Assembly (NCBI GenBank): GCA_964058845.1
Contig: CAXKVR010000036.1
Location: forward strand, 682,001 to 746,000
Direction: 5' to 3'
From: Carex sylvatica
Taxonomy: Eukaryota; Streptophyta; Magnoliopsida; Poales; Cyperaceae
Length of the DNA stretch: 64,000 nucleotides
Part shown: piece by piece, positions 20,856-33,215 of the stretch
Layout: every line of letters starts with the position of its first letter
Numbering within the stretch: the stretch's first letter is position 1
Notes under the pieces: generated by a model
The model's database searches: none
What the model was told of the DNA's origin: nothing
The model's input: the letters and a program-made list of their open reading frames with translations, nothing else
Translations under genes and position numbers: made by a program

Positions 20856-23322
20856 TACTAGTACAAAAAACCCCTTCACTGATTCTTGATCACTAACTGT
20901 TTTAAGTAAAGTATCAGTATTACTCATACTACACTGACTCTTTTATTAAATAATAGTCAGCATTATAGTTCAACACTGACACTTTAAAAACAGTCAGTGT
21001 TGATTATCAGCACTAACGGTTTTTCAAAAAATAGTCAGTGTTGAACACCAACACTGACTGTTTTAAAGCGTTAGTGTTGGTACTCAACACTGACGCCCTA
21101 AGAACAGTCAGTGTTGGTGTTCAACACTGACTGTTTTTTGAAAAACCATCAGTGTTAATAATTTAGTGTAAGAATTCAGTTTAAAGCCAATTAATTCAGT
21201 TTAAAGTATATATGAGATTCATCGTTTAATTTAGTGTGAAAGGTCATCAATTTAAATATTGGATGTGAAATCTTAATAAATAATAGAGTTTTAAATACCA
21301 GACTCTATTTTTTTCTAAAAAAAAAAAAAATCCTAGCTAGCAATTAGATATAACCATTCTTTAGCTTGTGATAATTTTGGTGAGTCAATAAAAAAATGTT
21401 TGTGGAGAATGAAAATTCATTGGTATCTTAAAAATTATTGCTCAAATTAAAAAGTTTAGTTTGTCCATTTTCATTGAATAAATATGACATGTATCAAATT
21501 TAGCCCAATTAATAAAAAAAATTAACTTTTCATCGAATAACATTTTTAAACGATTGACTTGTTATTTTTGTGTGAATTATATCATAACTGTTAGATGTAA
21601 GCAAGAACTGTCCTTGAGTAAATGTAAACAAATGCAATGGTAATTGCAAAATATTGTTCATACTTAAAAGTCAATTTCTTGATTGCCAAATATCAACAAT
21701 ATACCAAATGTCTGCTTTGAGATGTTGGCTTAAATTATTTTTGTCACTGAAATATCAATTGCATTATACATCATACTGTGTATGAACACACTTAATTTAC
21801 AATTATAGTTGCTAAAATATATACCAACTATTTATATTTATCACCCAATGAACATGCATCTCAACACAATGCAACTAAGGTTTAATTAGAATGACAAAAT
21901 TGATTCATACAAAAAATATAGCATGAGACAAGTTAAAAAAAAAAAAATCGGTGTTGGTACCAACACTGACTGTTTTTAAAAAAACAGTCATTGTAGGAAA
22001 CCAACACCGACTGTTTTTCAAAAATAGTCGGTGTAGGCAACTAACATTGACTATTTTTGAAAAAACAGTCAGTGTAGGCAACCAACACTGACTGTTTTTT
22101 TAAAAAACAGTCGGTGTAAGCAACCAAAAATGAGAAAACAGCAATTAAATTTAGAGGGATGTTTGCAAGTTATGATATATTCAGGAATCATGATATTTTT
22201 AAAAATAAAATAGAATTTTTCAATTGAAATTATATTAAAAAAATATTTTATATTTCAGAATGAACAAAATTCTAATCCGATAAGATATATAAAAAAATCT
22301 CAAAAACTAAAAAAAAAAAATTGGTTTTTTTTCTTATCTTTTTTTTTAATTTTTTTTCCTTTATATAGAATTAATTTAGACATTCAAAATTAATTTATTT
22401 AAATCTAATTGTATCTAAGAAAATTATATGTTAATGTATAATATTTTGCTAACAATGTGATGAAAAAATTAATACGTTTTCAGAGAATAAATTACCAAGT
22501 ATCCAGAGAGGGGATGGGTTTCCATTTTAGAAAAATCACTCATTATCTAGAGAACAAGTAACTCTTTGTATCACATTTGCATAGAGACACCTCCCAACAA
22601 ATTTGTTTCGCCTGAGGTAACCAAATTTCTCAATTTTACATAAGAGACGTCGGATCAATTTTACATAAGAGACGTTGGATTGAAACTTAGACATGATCGA
22701 ACTTCAGAAATTTTATTTTGGTTATGTTTAATATTTTCCATTGATCATTTAAAAACAACTTTGGAATTATTTCATTGAAAATCGACCGTCGATTGCTTGT
22801 GTGAAAATGAACGGTCCACAAATATTTACACATATTGAAAGAGCAAATAATAATTAAATTCTATAAAATCAACAATTATAAGTATGATTTGTCCATGAAA
22901 GCTGTAAAAAGTTTAAAAATATTTTATTTTTATTTTTTCCATATTATTTGTTGTATAAATTAGATTTACATATGTACAAATTCAACATAAATAAGCTAAT
23001 ATTGAATGTCCAAACTAATTTGTCAAAAATTTCACTTATCCCATAAACTTTTGCAAAAAATATATCTCTTAAATAAATTTCAATCTATATAATATAATTC
23101 TATATATATACAAATTATTTTTGCAAACTTTTTTATTTCTCTTCCTTGCAAAATTTTTAACCCTCTGCCAAAAAAAATCACCGACAGTTTTTAATAAAAT
23201 AGTCAGTGTTGTGTTGGTGTTCAATACTGACTGTATTTTCAAAAAACAGTCAGTATTTCTAAACCCTAAACCCTAGTCCCAACACTGACTGTTTTTCGAA
23301 AAACAGTCTGTGATTTTTTTTT
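20856..23322. mobile_element. CACTA-like region with AACACTGACTG subterminal repeats
   Basis: The left edge resembles a CACTA end (tactagtacaaaaaacccc). Three clusters (20870-21160, 21945-22130, 23180-23312) hold many copies, in both orientations, of a caacactgactgtttttc unit, often paired as hairpins around a short loop. The right edge (tgattttttttttgcccc) roughly mirrors the left. No transposase frame is seen between the clusters. Boundaries are approximate. Confidence 0.5.
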
Positions 23323-23800
23323 TGCCCCTAAAATTTTCGTTCCCGAATTTATATCTTTCGATTTTAGCCGCGGAGAACTTCATTTCCCCTTCTAAATTTC
23401 ATTTCCCTCTTATAAACCCTCTCCGTCTCTCTCGCTCTCTTCAGACCTTCTAGCCACCAGACCCGACCCATCTCTCTCGCTTTCTTTAGTCTGTCTGAAT
23501 TCTCTTCTCTGTAAGGCACTAAACATCTCCCACCTCTCTCTCCAAACGCGCCAAATCATAGATTTCTCTAGTCGCCTCCCCTTTCACATATTTATACTGC
23601 CCCTCGCTGCTTTAATTTTCTATTTTCGTTTGGAAAGAGAGGTAGGAGATTTGACACCTTAGAGAGAAGATAACTTAGACGGGCTAAAGAGACAAAAACG
23701 AAAAACATAGTAGTCAACATATTTTTTAATTAATATTGTAAAATATTTTTTTTAAGTTTAAAAAATATTATTTAATAAGTTTTGGAGATATTTTATACGT
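23323..23800. other. CT-rich non-coding stretch
   Basis: From about 23380 to 23610 the DNA is rich in ctctctcgctctc-type sequence, like a plant 5' leader, but no coding region follows. Confidence 0.4.
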
Positions 23801-23802
23801 TA

Positions 23803-23840
23803 CTAGTCAAGTGTCCATGCTTCGCAACGGGGAAACAAAA
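23803..23840 (-). mobile_element. Helitron-type 3' terminus, degenerate
   Basis: Minus strand CCCCGTTGCGAAGCATGGAC, spacer, then CTAG followed by T. Third example of the same end family in the window. Confidence 0.45.
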
Positions 23841-24202
23841 TATTTATTCACTAATTTTTAAATTATAAACTTAAAATATCACCAAATTAAATTTCTAAAT
23901 TGCATGAAAAATGGTTTAAGATTATGTCTTTAATTTTATGAGTTACAGTGATAACATGAATGTTTAAGAACTAAGAATGAATAACATAAATTTTTAAGAA
24001 CTAAAAATAAATAAAATATTTTTTGAAGAACGAAATAACACAAGCTTTTTGAATTTCATCTGGTTGTTCTTTCAATTGAAGACTCATTTGTAATATAAAT
24101 AATTTTCCACTCACTGTGCTAAATTATATTTCATCTCGTGAATGGTAGCCATCTAAAAATATAAAATAGACAAGCTGATCCCAAGGAGAAAGTGAGAAAA
24201 CG

Positions 24203-24385
24203 CGCAATTCGTATCCTCTGAGATATCTCAAACTTTGCGTGACTTTATGGAAAATCCCAACCGTTCAAATACTTTTTGCACGAATCTCGAAGCTCAAATA
24301 ATACTGGCCCCTGAGCTACCCCCGAATAGGCACCTGACACCTCGGTCACACAAAAGTTGAGATATCTCAGAGGATACGCAATGCG
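24203..24385. mobile_element. Small foldback MITE
   Basis: Left arm gtatcctctgagatatctca and right arm its complement tgagatatctcagaggatac, with partly paired outer bases. The loop contains aaccgttcaaatac ... gcacgaatctcgaa, which resembles DNA beside the hairpin at 15.5 kb, suggesting one family. Confidence 0.75.
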
Positions 24386-25693
24386 TGGGAGTTGCTGTCA
24401 GAGAAAAAAAAAATGAGATTTAAACATTTCATTTCTCATGTAACTTTCATGTGGCGAGTTAATATATAACTAAATTTAGTTTTCTATATGTTTGGTAACA
24501 TATAACATATACATGCAATCAAAATTAGTGATTAATGGCTGATATTGAGATATACTTTTGATGAGAGGCTGAGATTTAGTGAATGAACGGCTGAGATTTT
24601 GTCTGGGTGAATAGGTGATTGGAAACCAAACTTTTTATGTGCTATTATAGTAGCACTGATAGAGTGAGATTGGATAAATATGTGAGTTTGTATAATTTTG
24701 AAGGTTAAATATGTAATTATTAATTTTGAATGGATAAATACGTAATATTAAAACTTTTGAGGGATATACATGAAATTGCCCCAATATTATAAATGTTAGT
24801 TGGAACAATCAATTTATTGTAACTTTTATATTAAAATATTATGAATGTTAAAATGTTCACTCATATTCTTTTGACTTTGAGAGCGTCTTGCATTTATAAA
24901 TAATTTGAGTTAATTATTTGGCCAGTACGAAATTTATAAATAATTTTTTAAATAAAAAACTTTCTTGTATTTATAAATAAAAACTCTTCCACATCTCTGA
25001 AATTGAATTAAAAACTGTCACATCAGAGTAGATATGTACTATGATATGGCCTCCACAACCCTTACACATCTCTAATATTTTCATTTATTTAAAATGAAAA
25101 AAAAAGATATTTTAGTGTTTCGAAGAGGAACTATGAAAATTAATATTTTAATTTTAAATAAGAAAATAAGATAATTGAGTATTTTGATGGCGAAATAGAA
25201 AAATATTTTAATTTAAAATGGAGAAACAAGAAATTTTGAGTATTTTAATAGGGAAATAAGCAATTCAGAATGTTTCAATAGGGAAATGGGAAGTTTATCT
25301 AAAATAGGAATTAATCCGTGGATTAAGACCTCCATCATAGATTAAGACCCCAGAGCCCGGAGGCAGTAGGATGATCACTCAGAACAAGAAGCAAAATAGA
25401 TGAAAGCTGACTGCAAAAAATTAGATTAATTCTCCAACAATCTCATTCAAATTGTTTCGTCTAACCTTTTGTGTTGAAACTCTCAATTAATTAAGTCCAC
25501 ACTCGCAACACAAAAAGCACTAGAATTACGCCACAACATTTCCTTTTTCCTTTCTGAAATGTGCTATTTATTTAGAGCACTTGCAAGAACAGTAGCCAGC
25601 TCACATCTCACATGGGAGCCGTCACACCCATTGACCTAAATGGCCAAATTAATAATATTTTAGAATATTCTTTTTCATAATTGTAAGACTGGT
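24386..25693. other. Non-coding AT-rich stretch
   Basis: No gene or clear repeat recognised. Confidence 0.5.
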
Positions 25694-25701
25694 ATTCTTA
25701 C

Positions 25702-26274
25702 CGGTGTTCTAAATAGCGACACTATAATATTTTTTTATTTTAAACACTATGCTATAGAATAAAAATCCGTTATTTTAGTTACGACCGCTATCTGCGCTAC
25801 ACGCTATAGCGCATGCTATGCTACATAGACTTTTATATAAAGACTCAAACTAAAAATTAATTTTAAAGATCAATTTTTTTAAGATCCAGATTAATTTTTC
25901 TTTTAAATAGAAAAAGATAGTTTATTCCATAATGTCTATATTTTTTTAATAAAAAAATATATAATTTATATCATGATACATAGGTTATTTTGAATGCAAA
26001 AAGATAGATAATTTATGATATTATTAGAGATATTATGAATAGTAATTTGGACTTTGTACTAATTCAATATGAATATTCTAATTCCTTAATTAATTTTGTA
26101 TTACTTATTGATCTATGAGACTTTATATAATGTTGATAATTAGTAAAACTATAAAATATATTTTTTTAAACAAAAAATACTATGTAGGATAATTTTCGTT
26201 ATAGCTATGCTATTCGCAATAACTATTTTTTTAGCGTATCTGCTATAACGCGATAATCGTTATTTAAAACCTTG
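25702..26274. mobile_element. hAT-like non-autonomous element
   Basis: Ends CGGTGTTCTAAATAGCG and, inverted, CAAGGTTTTAAATAACG. Flanks attcttac (25694-25701) and cttcttac (26275-26282) match at 7 of 8 bases. Subterminal regions repeat gctatagcg / cgctat motifs in both orientations. No transposase frame. Confidence 0.65.
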
Positions 26275-26752
26275 CTTCTTACTGAGCTGTGACGAACTAT
26301 ATACAAACTATTTTTTTTCTTCTTTTTTGGATATAGGACACTTTTAGATTATTGAAGGGTTTTTTGTCCAAGAATGTAAATATTAAAATTGTTAATATAA
26401 ATTTTATGAAAATTGTCATTGAACTTTTTTTATATGTGTTTGACTCTAATTCAGTAAAACTATTAATCTTAATTTATTGCTATTGTAGACGTTGTTGTCC
26501 AACGAATATCTTAAAATTATATTCCAGTTAACTCAAATGTTTATATCAGTTTTTTTTTTATCAAATTTAAATGAATTAAAGAACTTTGGTCCAAAAAAAA
26601 AAATAACAATCAAAGATAATATAAATACATAAATTCGGTCAGAGAGTAGCACCATATATTCTTATAAATACAAAAAAGGTACTCGTGAAAAATGTGTTTT
26701 TGGAAACAAACACGTTGAAATTAATTAACTTCCCCATTTGCATACTCCGTAT

Positions 26753-27542
26753 TAGGACTGGCAAAAAAGCTCGTGGCTCGTGGCCGCTTAGTATTCGTTC
26801 GTGATTTGATCGGTAACAGCTTATTTATTAGTGGATCGAGTTAAAATTAGCTCGCTCGCTATATACTCGAGCCAAAATTAACGAGTTTGAGTTTGGTCTG
26901 GCTCGGCACGAGCCAGCTCGATCGTTAACGAGCTTTTTAATATACAAAGTGAGTAGTTTAATCGGATTTGTTAACTTTAGATTATGGATATTATGATTTA
27001 TGGATGTTATAGCCAGTGTTATGGCAATTGCACTTTGTGCTGTGTTTAAGTTGATTGGTAATTTTGTATGAAATATGTGTGAATTAATTATAAGCAATGA
27101 AGTTAATTTGTATGAATTTGTTTGATTTTGTATGCATGAATTTATTATGTTGAATATGTTTATATGAATTTAGGATTTTGATATATTTGTATGTATGAAT
27201 TTAGCTGTAAACTTAATTTATAGTAGTTGATTTGCTTAATTATAATTGAATTAAAAGTATTCCTCAGTAATCAGTCATATAAATAATATTTTATTTTAAT
27301 CATAATTGATAAGATGTATTATGAAAATTTAAGATATAGCAGGAACGAAAATATACAAATTTATAAATTTGCCAAGCTAGTAACGAGCTAGCTCGGCTCG
27401 CTCGAACAAGCCACGAGTCGGTCTTGAGCAATAGTTTTAGCTCGGAACCTAAAATTCAAACTCGCTCGCTCAGCTTGATACACCAACAAATCGAGTACGA
27501 GTGTGACCTAGCTCACTCTTTAACAGCTCGTTGCCACCCCTA
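26753..27542. mobile_element. hAT non-autonomous element with 8-bp target duplication
   Basis: Ends TAGGACTGGCAA and, inverted, TAGGGGTGGCAA, a common plant hAT terminus. The 8-mer ctccgtat is exact at 26745-26752 and 27543-27550. Both subterminal zones are dense in gctcg and cgagc motifs. The AT-rich middle encodes nothing recognisable. Confidence 0.88.
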
Positions 27543-27550
27543 CTCCGTAT

Positions 27551-29001
27551 ATACATTTTCAAGAGGCGGACAATTTTGTTGTTGTTGTCCAACAGTAAAT
27601 TAAATTGATAATTAATTGTTGGGATACCTATTAATTGGAACATTTTAAATTGCTTATTTCTCTATTAAAATAATCAAATTTGTTGTTTAATTTAATTTTA
27701 TTTTTATAACTTTTAAATAATAAATTACTGATAAAGGTTTATTGACAAATGTAGTCTATCAAAGGAAAAATGGTTATTGCATTGTTTGTGGGTGGTAAAA
27801 TCACAAAAGGTGTGTAAGAAGAATAATATACAAAATATTCAAGTTATACCTTCCAATAATATTTTACAAAAATATACTACTTCTTAAACTCCAATAATAT
27901 TTTTGAATGAATAAAAAATAGTAACTATTCTAATTATTTCGAATAACAAAAATATTATTTGAATTCACATTGTCATTTCGAATAGCTACTAAAATATATA
28001 GTCTCTGTTATATTCTTGTGTCATCAAAAGATAGTCTTAGTGTCAAATAGTTACAAGCACTTGTGGTCCACCGACACTAAAATGTTGCATATATATACTT
28101 CCTTTTTAAAGCAAAATATGCTTCTTAATTATTGCTCCTTTATTGTTTATTTATTTTTGTTCGTTTGTTTTTTTACTTTTGGGGCTTAGGTCCACATGAT
28201 CACCCATAAATTTAATTTAATTTAATTTAATGATTTGATTGCTTTAACTTAATTGAATGTTGTTCCTACAATTAACATTGGCATAATTAGATCTACTTTT
28301 TTAATTTTTTTAATTTTTTATTTCATTTAATATGTTGACAAGTAATATGTGTGAGAAGTAATTTATTTTGATGAATATAAATTAATTTGCAAACCAATGC
28401 AAACCGATGAACACTCCTGCAACTAATTTATTGGATGGAAGCCACATTGGTGTTACTTGGACTTTGAGAGTTTTCTGGCATATGCAGGGATTTAGGGTTA
28501 AAGCCTGAATCCTGACATTTTCTAGTGGCCACCATACGAATTGTAAGTATAAACAATCTAAAACTATATACTAGCTACTTGTAAGTCCATCTTTTAAATA
28601 TCTCAAAAACCATAAATATAGTAAAATTCAGTTTCTATAATATTTGATTTGATATGTATAACAAATTGAGCATCTTCAATTCATCATTCGAACTTTAAGA
28701 AAAATAATTCAGATCATGTATAATTTGGTTAAAATACAAATATTTGTATAATAAATTTCATAAATTCTATATTATGTTTTGTGGTTGGATAAGCCCAATA
28801 TTTTTTTTTATATATTATTTCCTTCTTGTATGGAGTATATATATTGACACTTATCTAAATTATTATTATTATTTTTTTTTTTGTATATTTTGGTGATTAG
28901 TTTAGACCAAAGAAAAGAACAAACTAATTATGAAAAAAAATTTGATTTTGGATATTTGTGGGGTTAATACTGCTAAGATGAAATTCTTGAATATCTCTCT
29001 G
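27551..29001. other. Non-coding AT-rich stretch
   Basis: No gene recognised; simple aattta-type repeats near 28210. Confidence 0.5.
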
Positions 29002-29122
29002 CATTACCTCACCGTTTTGAGTTTACATCTGGACTATCCAAGCATGTAGTGCACTGATATCTTTAAAATACGTGTCAAAATATAATGAACAGATAGGATT
29101 TAAACTCAAACGGTGAGGTACA
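29002..29122. mobile_element. Small foldback MITE
   Basis: Left arm cattacctcaccgttttgag and right arm ctcaaacggtgaggta pair around a 75-nt middle. A second small inverted pair lies at 29199-29282 (tgacacatgagtccgag against ccggactcgtgtca). Confidence 0.65.
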
Positions 29123-29282
29123 TCAGATGATGCTGGTTTTGCTGGGAACTGGATCACTAGCTTGCCCTTGTGGGCAGAAAATTTTTGCCTCTAAAATTAC
29201 TGACACATGAGTCCGAGATAGATTTTGACATTGAAATATTGGATATAGTTTTGTTTTAAAATTCATCCCGGACTCGTGTCAT

Positions 29283-30529
29283 AATAGCACAACCACAATG
29301 TATGTAGCAGATCACTCAAAGAACTGTTGCAGAAAATCTGAAATAACATGATAAGTTCTCCATCAATTTCTGATTTGACCCATTACACTTTTGTCTGTAC
29401 CAGATAATCAACAGAATATTCTATAGGACGTTCATTCGAGAAGTATAATTTGAAGAATATATTTAACTTTTGTTAATTCAATTTTAAAGAATATTACATC
29501 GAGACCAATTTTTCAAATTAAAATATATTGAAACATTTTATTTGTCTACAAATTTATAATTCAAAAGAGAACAATCGTGTGACGAACATGCAAATGTGAC
29601 AAATTTTTTTATCATATCAGGCCTTGTAGAAGGATATCAACAAACTAATTTTCACCATCATATATTATCCTAATAAATAGTTTACTAAACTGAAAATGAT
29701 GGTAGTCATTAATAAATCAGATGATGAGCTGAACCTGTGGATACATGCTTTTTTCTCCATCATATCTGCTTTAGCGCGCGTGCATTTTTTTTTGGGACCG
29801 AATTAATCTGGATTCTAATCGAACGGTTCAAATCTGAATTCAAAATTTGATTTACTGCAGATACGGCCTCGGAGAAATTGGCAAATTTGTTGGGCCAGGC
29901 CAGCTATTGCTTATTCATTTATCTTTCATTTAAGGTTATTACTTATTTTTATTTGGGTATCTAAATTAATTACAAATTGTCAGAAATTTAAACAATTAAC
30001 TGATTCAATGTTATCAGACTTTTCACGATTTGACAAGAAATTAAGATATACATAAGTTTCCTGTAATTCGTGTTTGACGTTGCACAATTAAATTACTTTA
30101 TAGCTATGTTGCATGAATACGGGTATGGATATCGTATCGAATATGATACAGATACGGCGTACGGCAATTTTTAAAAATCTAGAATGAAACAGGGACACGA
30201 AACTCTTTACGCAATATTTATTTCCCGCCAAGCATTTTTTCATCAAAGATCGGTTGAACCGGATTGATTTGGCCAAGTTAACCGATTTTTTGTTCGAGTT
30301 AGGCCGATTCTTCAGATCTGAACCGATTCCTTTCCTGATTCTGTGTTTCTTTTTCGTATCTGCGAAGCTGTAGCATGTAGACCTGTTGCATATTTGATGT
30401 ACTAGACAAGTAGGGTACTCGAGTTACTTTAAAGTGACCGATGTTGATGTACTAACCTACTAAGCATGTATCCTGTGAAGCGCCTATTTGTTTTATTTAT
30501 ATTTTTTTATTTGACTAAAGTAAAGGAGA
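29283..30529. other. Non-coding AT-rich stretch
   Basis: No gene recognised. Confidence 0.5.
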
Positions 30530-30538
30530 TACATACAG

Positions 30539-31804
30539 CCGACATTTTTATTTTTACTCAAATTTTAAAATACTTTCATAAAAATAACTAGAATTTTTAA
30601 AAAAATTTAAAAATACCCAAAATATAGAAAAAATCCGCGGCCCGAAATTAAAATTCGAGAGGGCAGAAAAAATCCGCAACCCTGAATAAAAATTCGGGAG
30701 TGCGGAAAAAATCCGCGGCCCTGAATAAAAATTCGGAACCGTTGAATATTTTCAAGATCCGTGCTGAATTTAATTGGACGCTTCAAGATCCATGCTTGAT
30801 TTAAATCCAAAGGTCCAAACAATTCAAAATTTCAATATGGTCTCATTTAATTGGTTTAAATTTCGTTTCTTTCATAAATTCAAATCGAAAGTTCGTAAAT
30901 TTTTGTAATTATATTCGTACATATAATTCGTATATTTATTTCTCAATTTAAGATTCGAATAATTCAATTTTCTTTTATATTGTTATATACATTCAATTAA
31001 TTCTCTAAAAATCCTAAATGTACGAGTTTTATAAAATCTATATTCAGATAATTTCTAAACGACTGATTAAAATGAATCTAAAATTTCAAAATATAGATGA
31101 ACTATGAAAATGTATATTAAAACGTTGAGATTTACAATATAAAATAAAGTATAGAACCCATAATTAGTTATAAATCAAAAATTCGTTACAAGTTCCATTG
31201 AACCATTTAGAAAAGAAATTTAAAATTTGATTTGTATTAATAAATAAATAATTGAATTCTAATTAAAAGTATAATTATACGAAATTATTTGTACAAATAA
31301 AATATATAATTTATAAAACTCATTTAGGATTTTTAGAGAATTAATTGAATATATATAATTATGTAAAATAAAATCGAATTATTCGAATCTTAAATTAAGA
31401 AATAAATATACTAATTATATGTACGAATATAATTACAAAAATTTATGAACTTTCGATTTGAATTTATGAAAGAAACGAAATTTAAACCAATTAAATGAGA
31501 CCATAGTGAAATTTTGAATTGTTTGGACCTTTGGATTTAAATCCAGCACGGATCTCTTGAAGCACCCAATTAAATCCAGCACGGATCTTGAAAATATTCA
31601 ATGGTTCCAAATTTTTATTCGGGGCTGCGGATTTTTTCCGCACTCCCGAATTTTAATTTCGGGCTGCGGATTTTTTCCGCACTCCCGAATTTTAATTCCG
31701 GGCCGCGGATTTTTTCCGCATTCTGGGTATTTTAAATTTTTTTTGAAAACCCTAGTTATTTTTATTAAAGTATTTTAAAATTTGAGTAAAAATAAAAATG
31801 TCCG
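30539..31804. mobile_element. Mutator-like hairpin element, copy 1
   Basis: Inverted ends CCGACATTTTTATTTTTACT and its complement (end CGGACATT), with the 9-mer tacatacag exact at 30530-30538 and 31805-31813. The two halves are near-complementary over about 600 bp each, with tandem motifs such as attcgggagtgcggaaaaaa. A 9-bp duplication is the Mutator-superfamily signature. No transposase is encoded. Short open frames inside are just the tandem motif repeated. Confidence 0.88.
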
Positions 31805-31813
31805 TACATACAG

Positions 31814-33215
31814 CTGTTCACAGTGGTTTTTTTTTTTTCTTAGACTAAAAGGATGGGACTGTACTAGGCTAGAAATTTGATTGTTTTGAAAATGGAAAAG
31901 TAGAAATTAAACATTTTTTTTCTCTTTTGATATCATTCATTTTTTTTTTTTCTATGTCAACCTCAATTTTTAAGTTCTTATTTCATTTTATATTTCAGGA
32001 CAGTTAACTGCTTCATTACTCTTTAGAAGAGTTTTAGAGACTACAAAAAGTGGTTCTAACCCAGATATAAGGTTGGTTCGTTAGAGCACGCAACCTCACC
32101 TCACAGTGACGATAAAATTGATGAAGAAACAAAGAATGCTCTGATTTCTAAACATACCAGGTATGGTTTTTTTGGCATCAAGAGGCGAGTAAATAGAACA
32201 AGTAGGACAAGTAGCTGTTGTGCATTATTGCTTTTTTACTTTTATTTGTACTTCCATCAGTTGTTTGACATATTATCAGGTCTAAGTGCAAATCATACAC
32301 TTTTCACTGACAATTTATATGCATTTGCATGCCAGCATTTGTATCTTCTGTTAGGGATATCCAGAGAATAAGAGAGAGAGAGAGGGAGAGAGAGAGAGAG
32401 TATTATGACAAATGAAACCTTATTCTTTTATTTCTCTTAATTCAATACAATACATACAGCCCTTTATTTAAAAATAGAAGTCACAGACCACGTTCTCTAT
32501 TTCTACAAATAGAAAAACTCTCCATAATCTTATTACACGTTCTACTCAAATATAGAAACAACTAAACAGGATGTGTAGCTAATTCATCTCCTGGCCGTGT
32601 GATTGATCATGATGGAGTCACATCACATCTTCAACCATTGTAGAATAACAATCTTTTGTTAGGGCTCAATACAAAGAGATCGCTGCCTTGATTTAAGCTA
32701 TTGTCACGTAATCTCTCTTCCACTTGAAGAATGGCAAATTGGTCATGGGGTATCTGATTATGTTGTATACCTCTAATAAAGAAACTAGACTCCATACAAG
32801 TCTGCTTTATTGACCGATAGCAGTCACCTTTGCACAGTTGGATGGTGTTGGGATGTCCCCTGCTTGTTTATCCTGCCATTGCATCGTGGGACACTGACGC
32901 AAAACATTATTCATTATAACAATGAGGGGGGATTATAGGAGGAAAGCAAATGGCTAGTAAACTTTGTGACTTCTTTGATTCTCTGGGTTGAAAGAGAACT
33001 AAAAGTTAAATCACTGTGTATAGTTTTTATAGGCTTGCTAGAAGTATACACCTGAAAAATTCAGATCACGTATCTATTACATTAAAACATACTAGCTAAC
33101 CAGCTAATGGATTAGTTCTACTATCCTCATTTCCTATCGACTATCACCTACTACATCAGATAATGCCCGAAGTGCTGGCACAACCCGTAAAAATAAACTA
33201 GATTACAAATTCAGA
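31814..33215. other. 3' flank of GLR-A, shared with GLR-B
   Basis: From about 32027 rightward this DNA matches the GLR-B 3' flank (about 40500-41363), marking the left edge of the duplicated unit. No gene. It contains the solo LTR at 32349-32627. Confidence 0.65.
32349..32627 (-). mobile_element. Small solo LTR (279 bp)
   Basis: On the minus strand it starts TGTGATGTGACTCCATCATG and ends GGATATCCCTAACA (TG...CA). Target duplication tcttc lies at 32344-32348 and 32628-32632. The GLR-B flank (about 40780-40800) shows the uninterrupted site. A (GA)n tract sits near the 3' end of the LTR. Internal retrotransposon genes are absent, so it is a solo LTR or a TRIM-like element. Confidence 0.75.

Noticed and set aside
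20870..21160. CRISPR-like alternation of repeats and spacers
   Set aside because: Repeats alternate in orientation, spacers are not constant in length, and the context is a plant CACTA-like element.
30607..31778. Open frames of 71-73 codons with repeated FPHSRILI-like blocks
   Set aside because: They arise from tandem motifs in the arms of a hairpin Mutator-like element and appear on both strands as mirror images.
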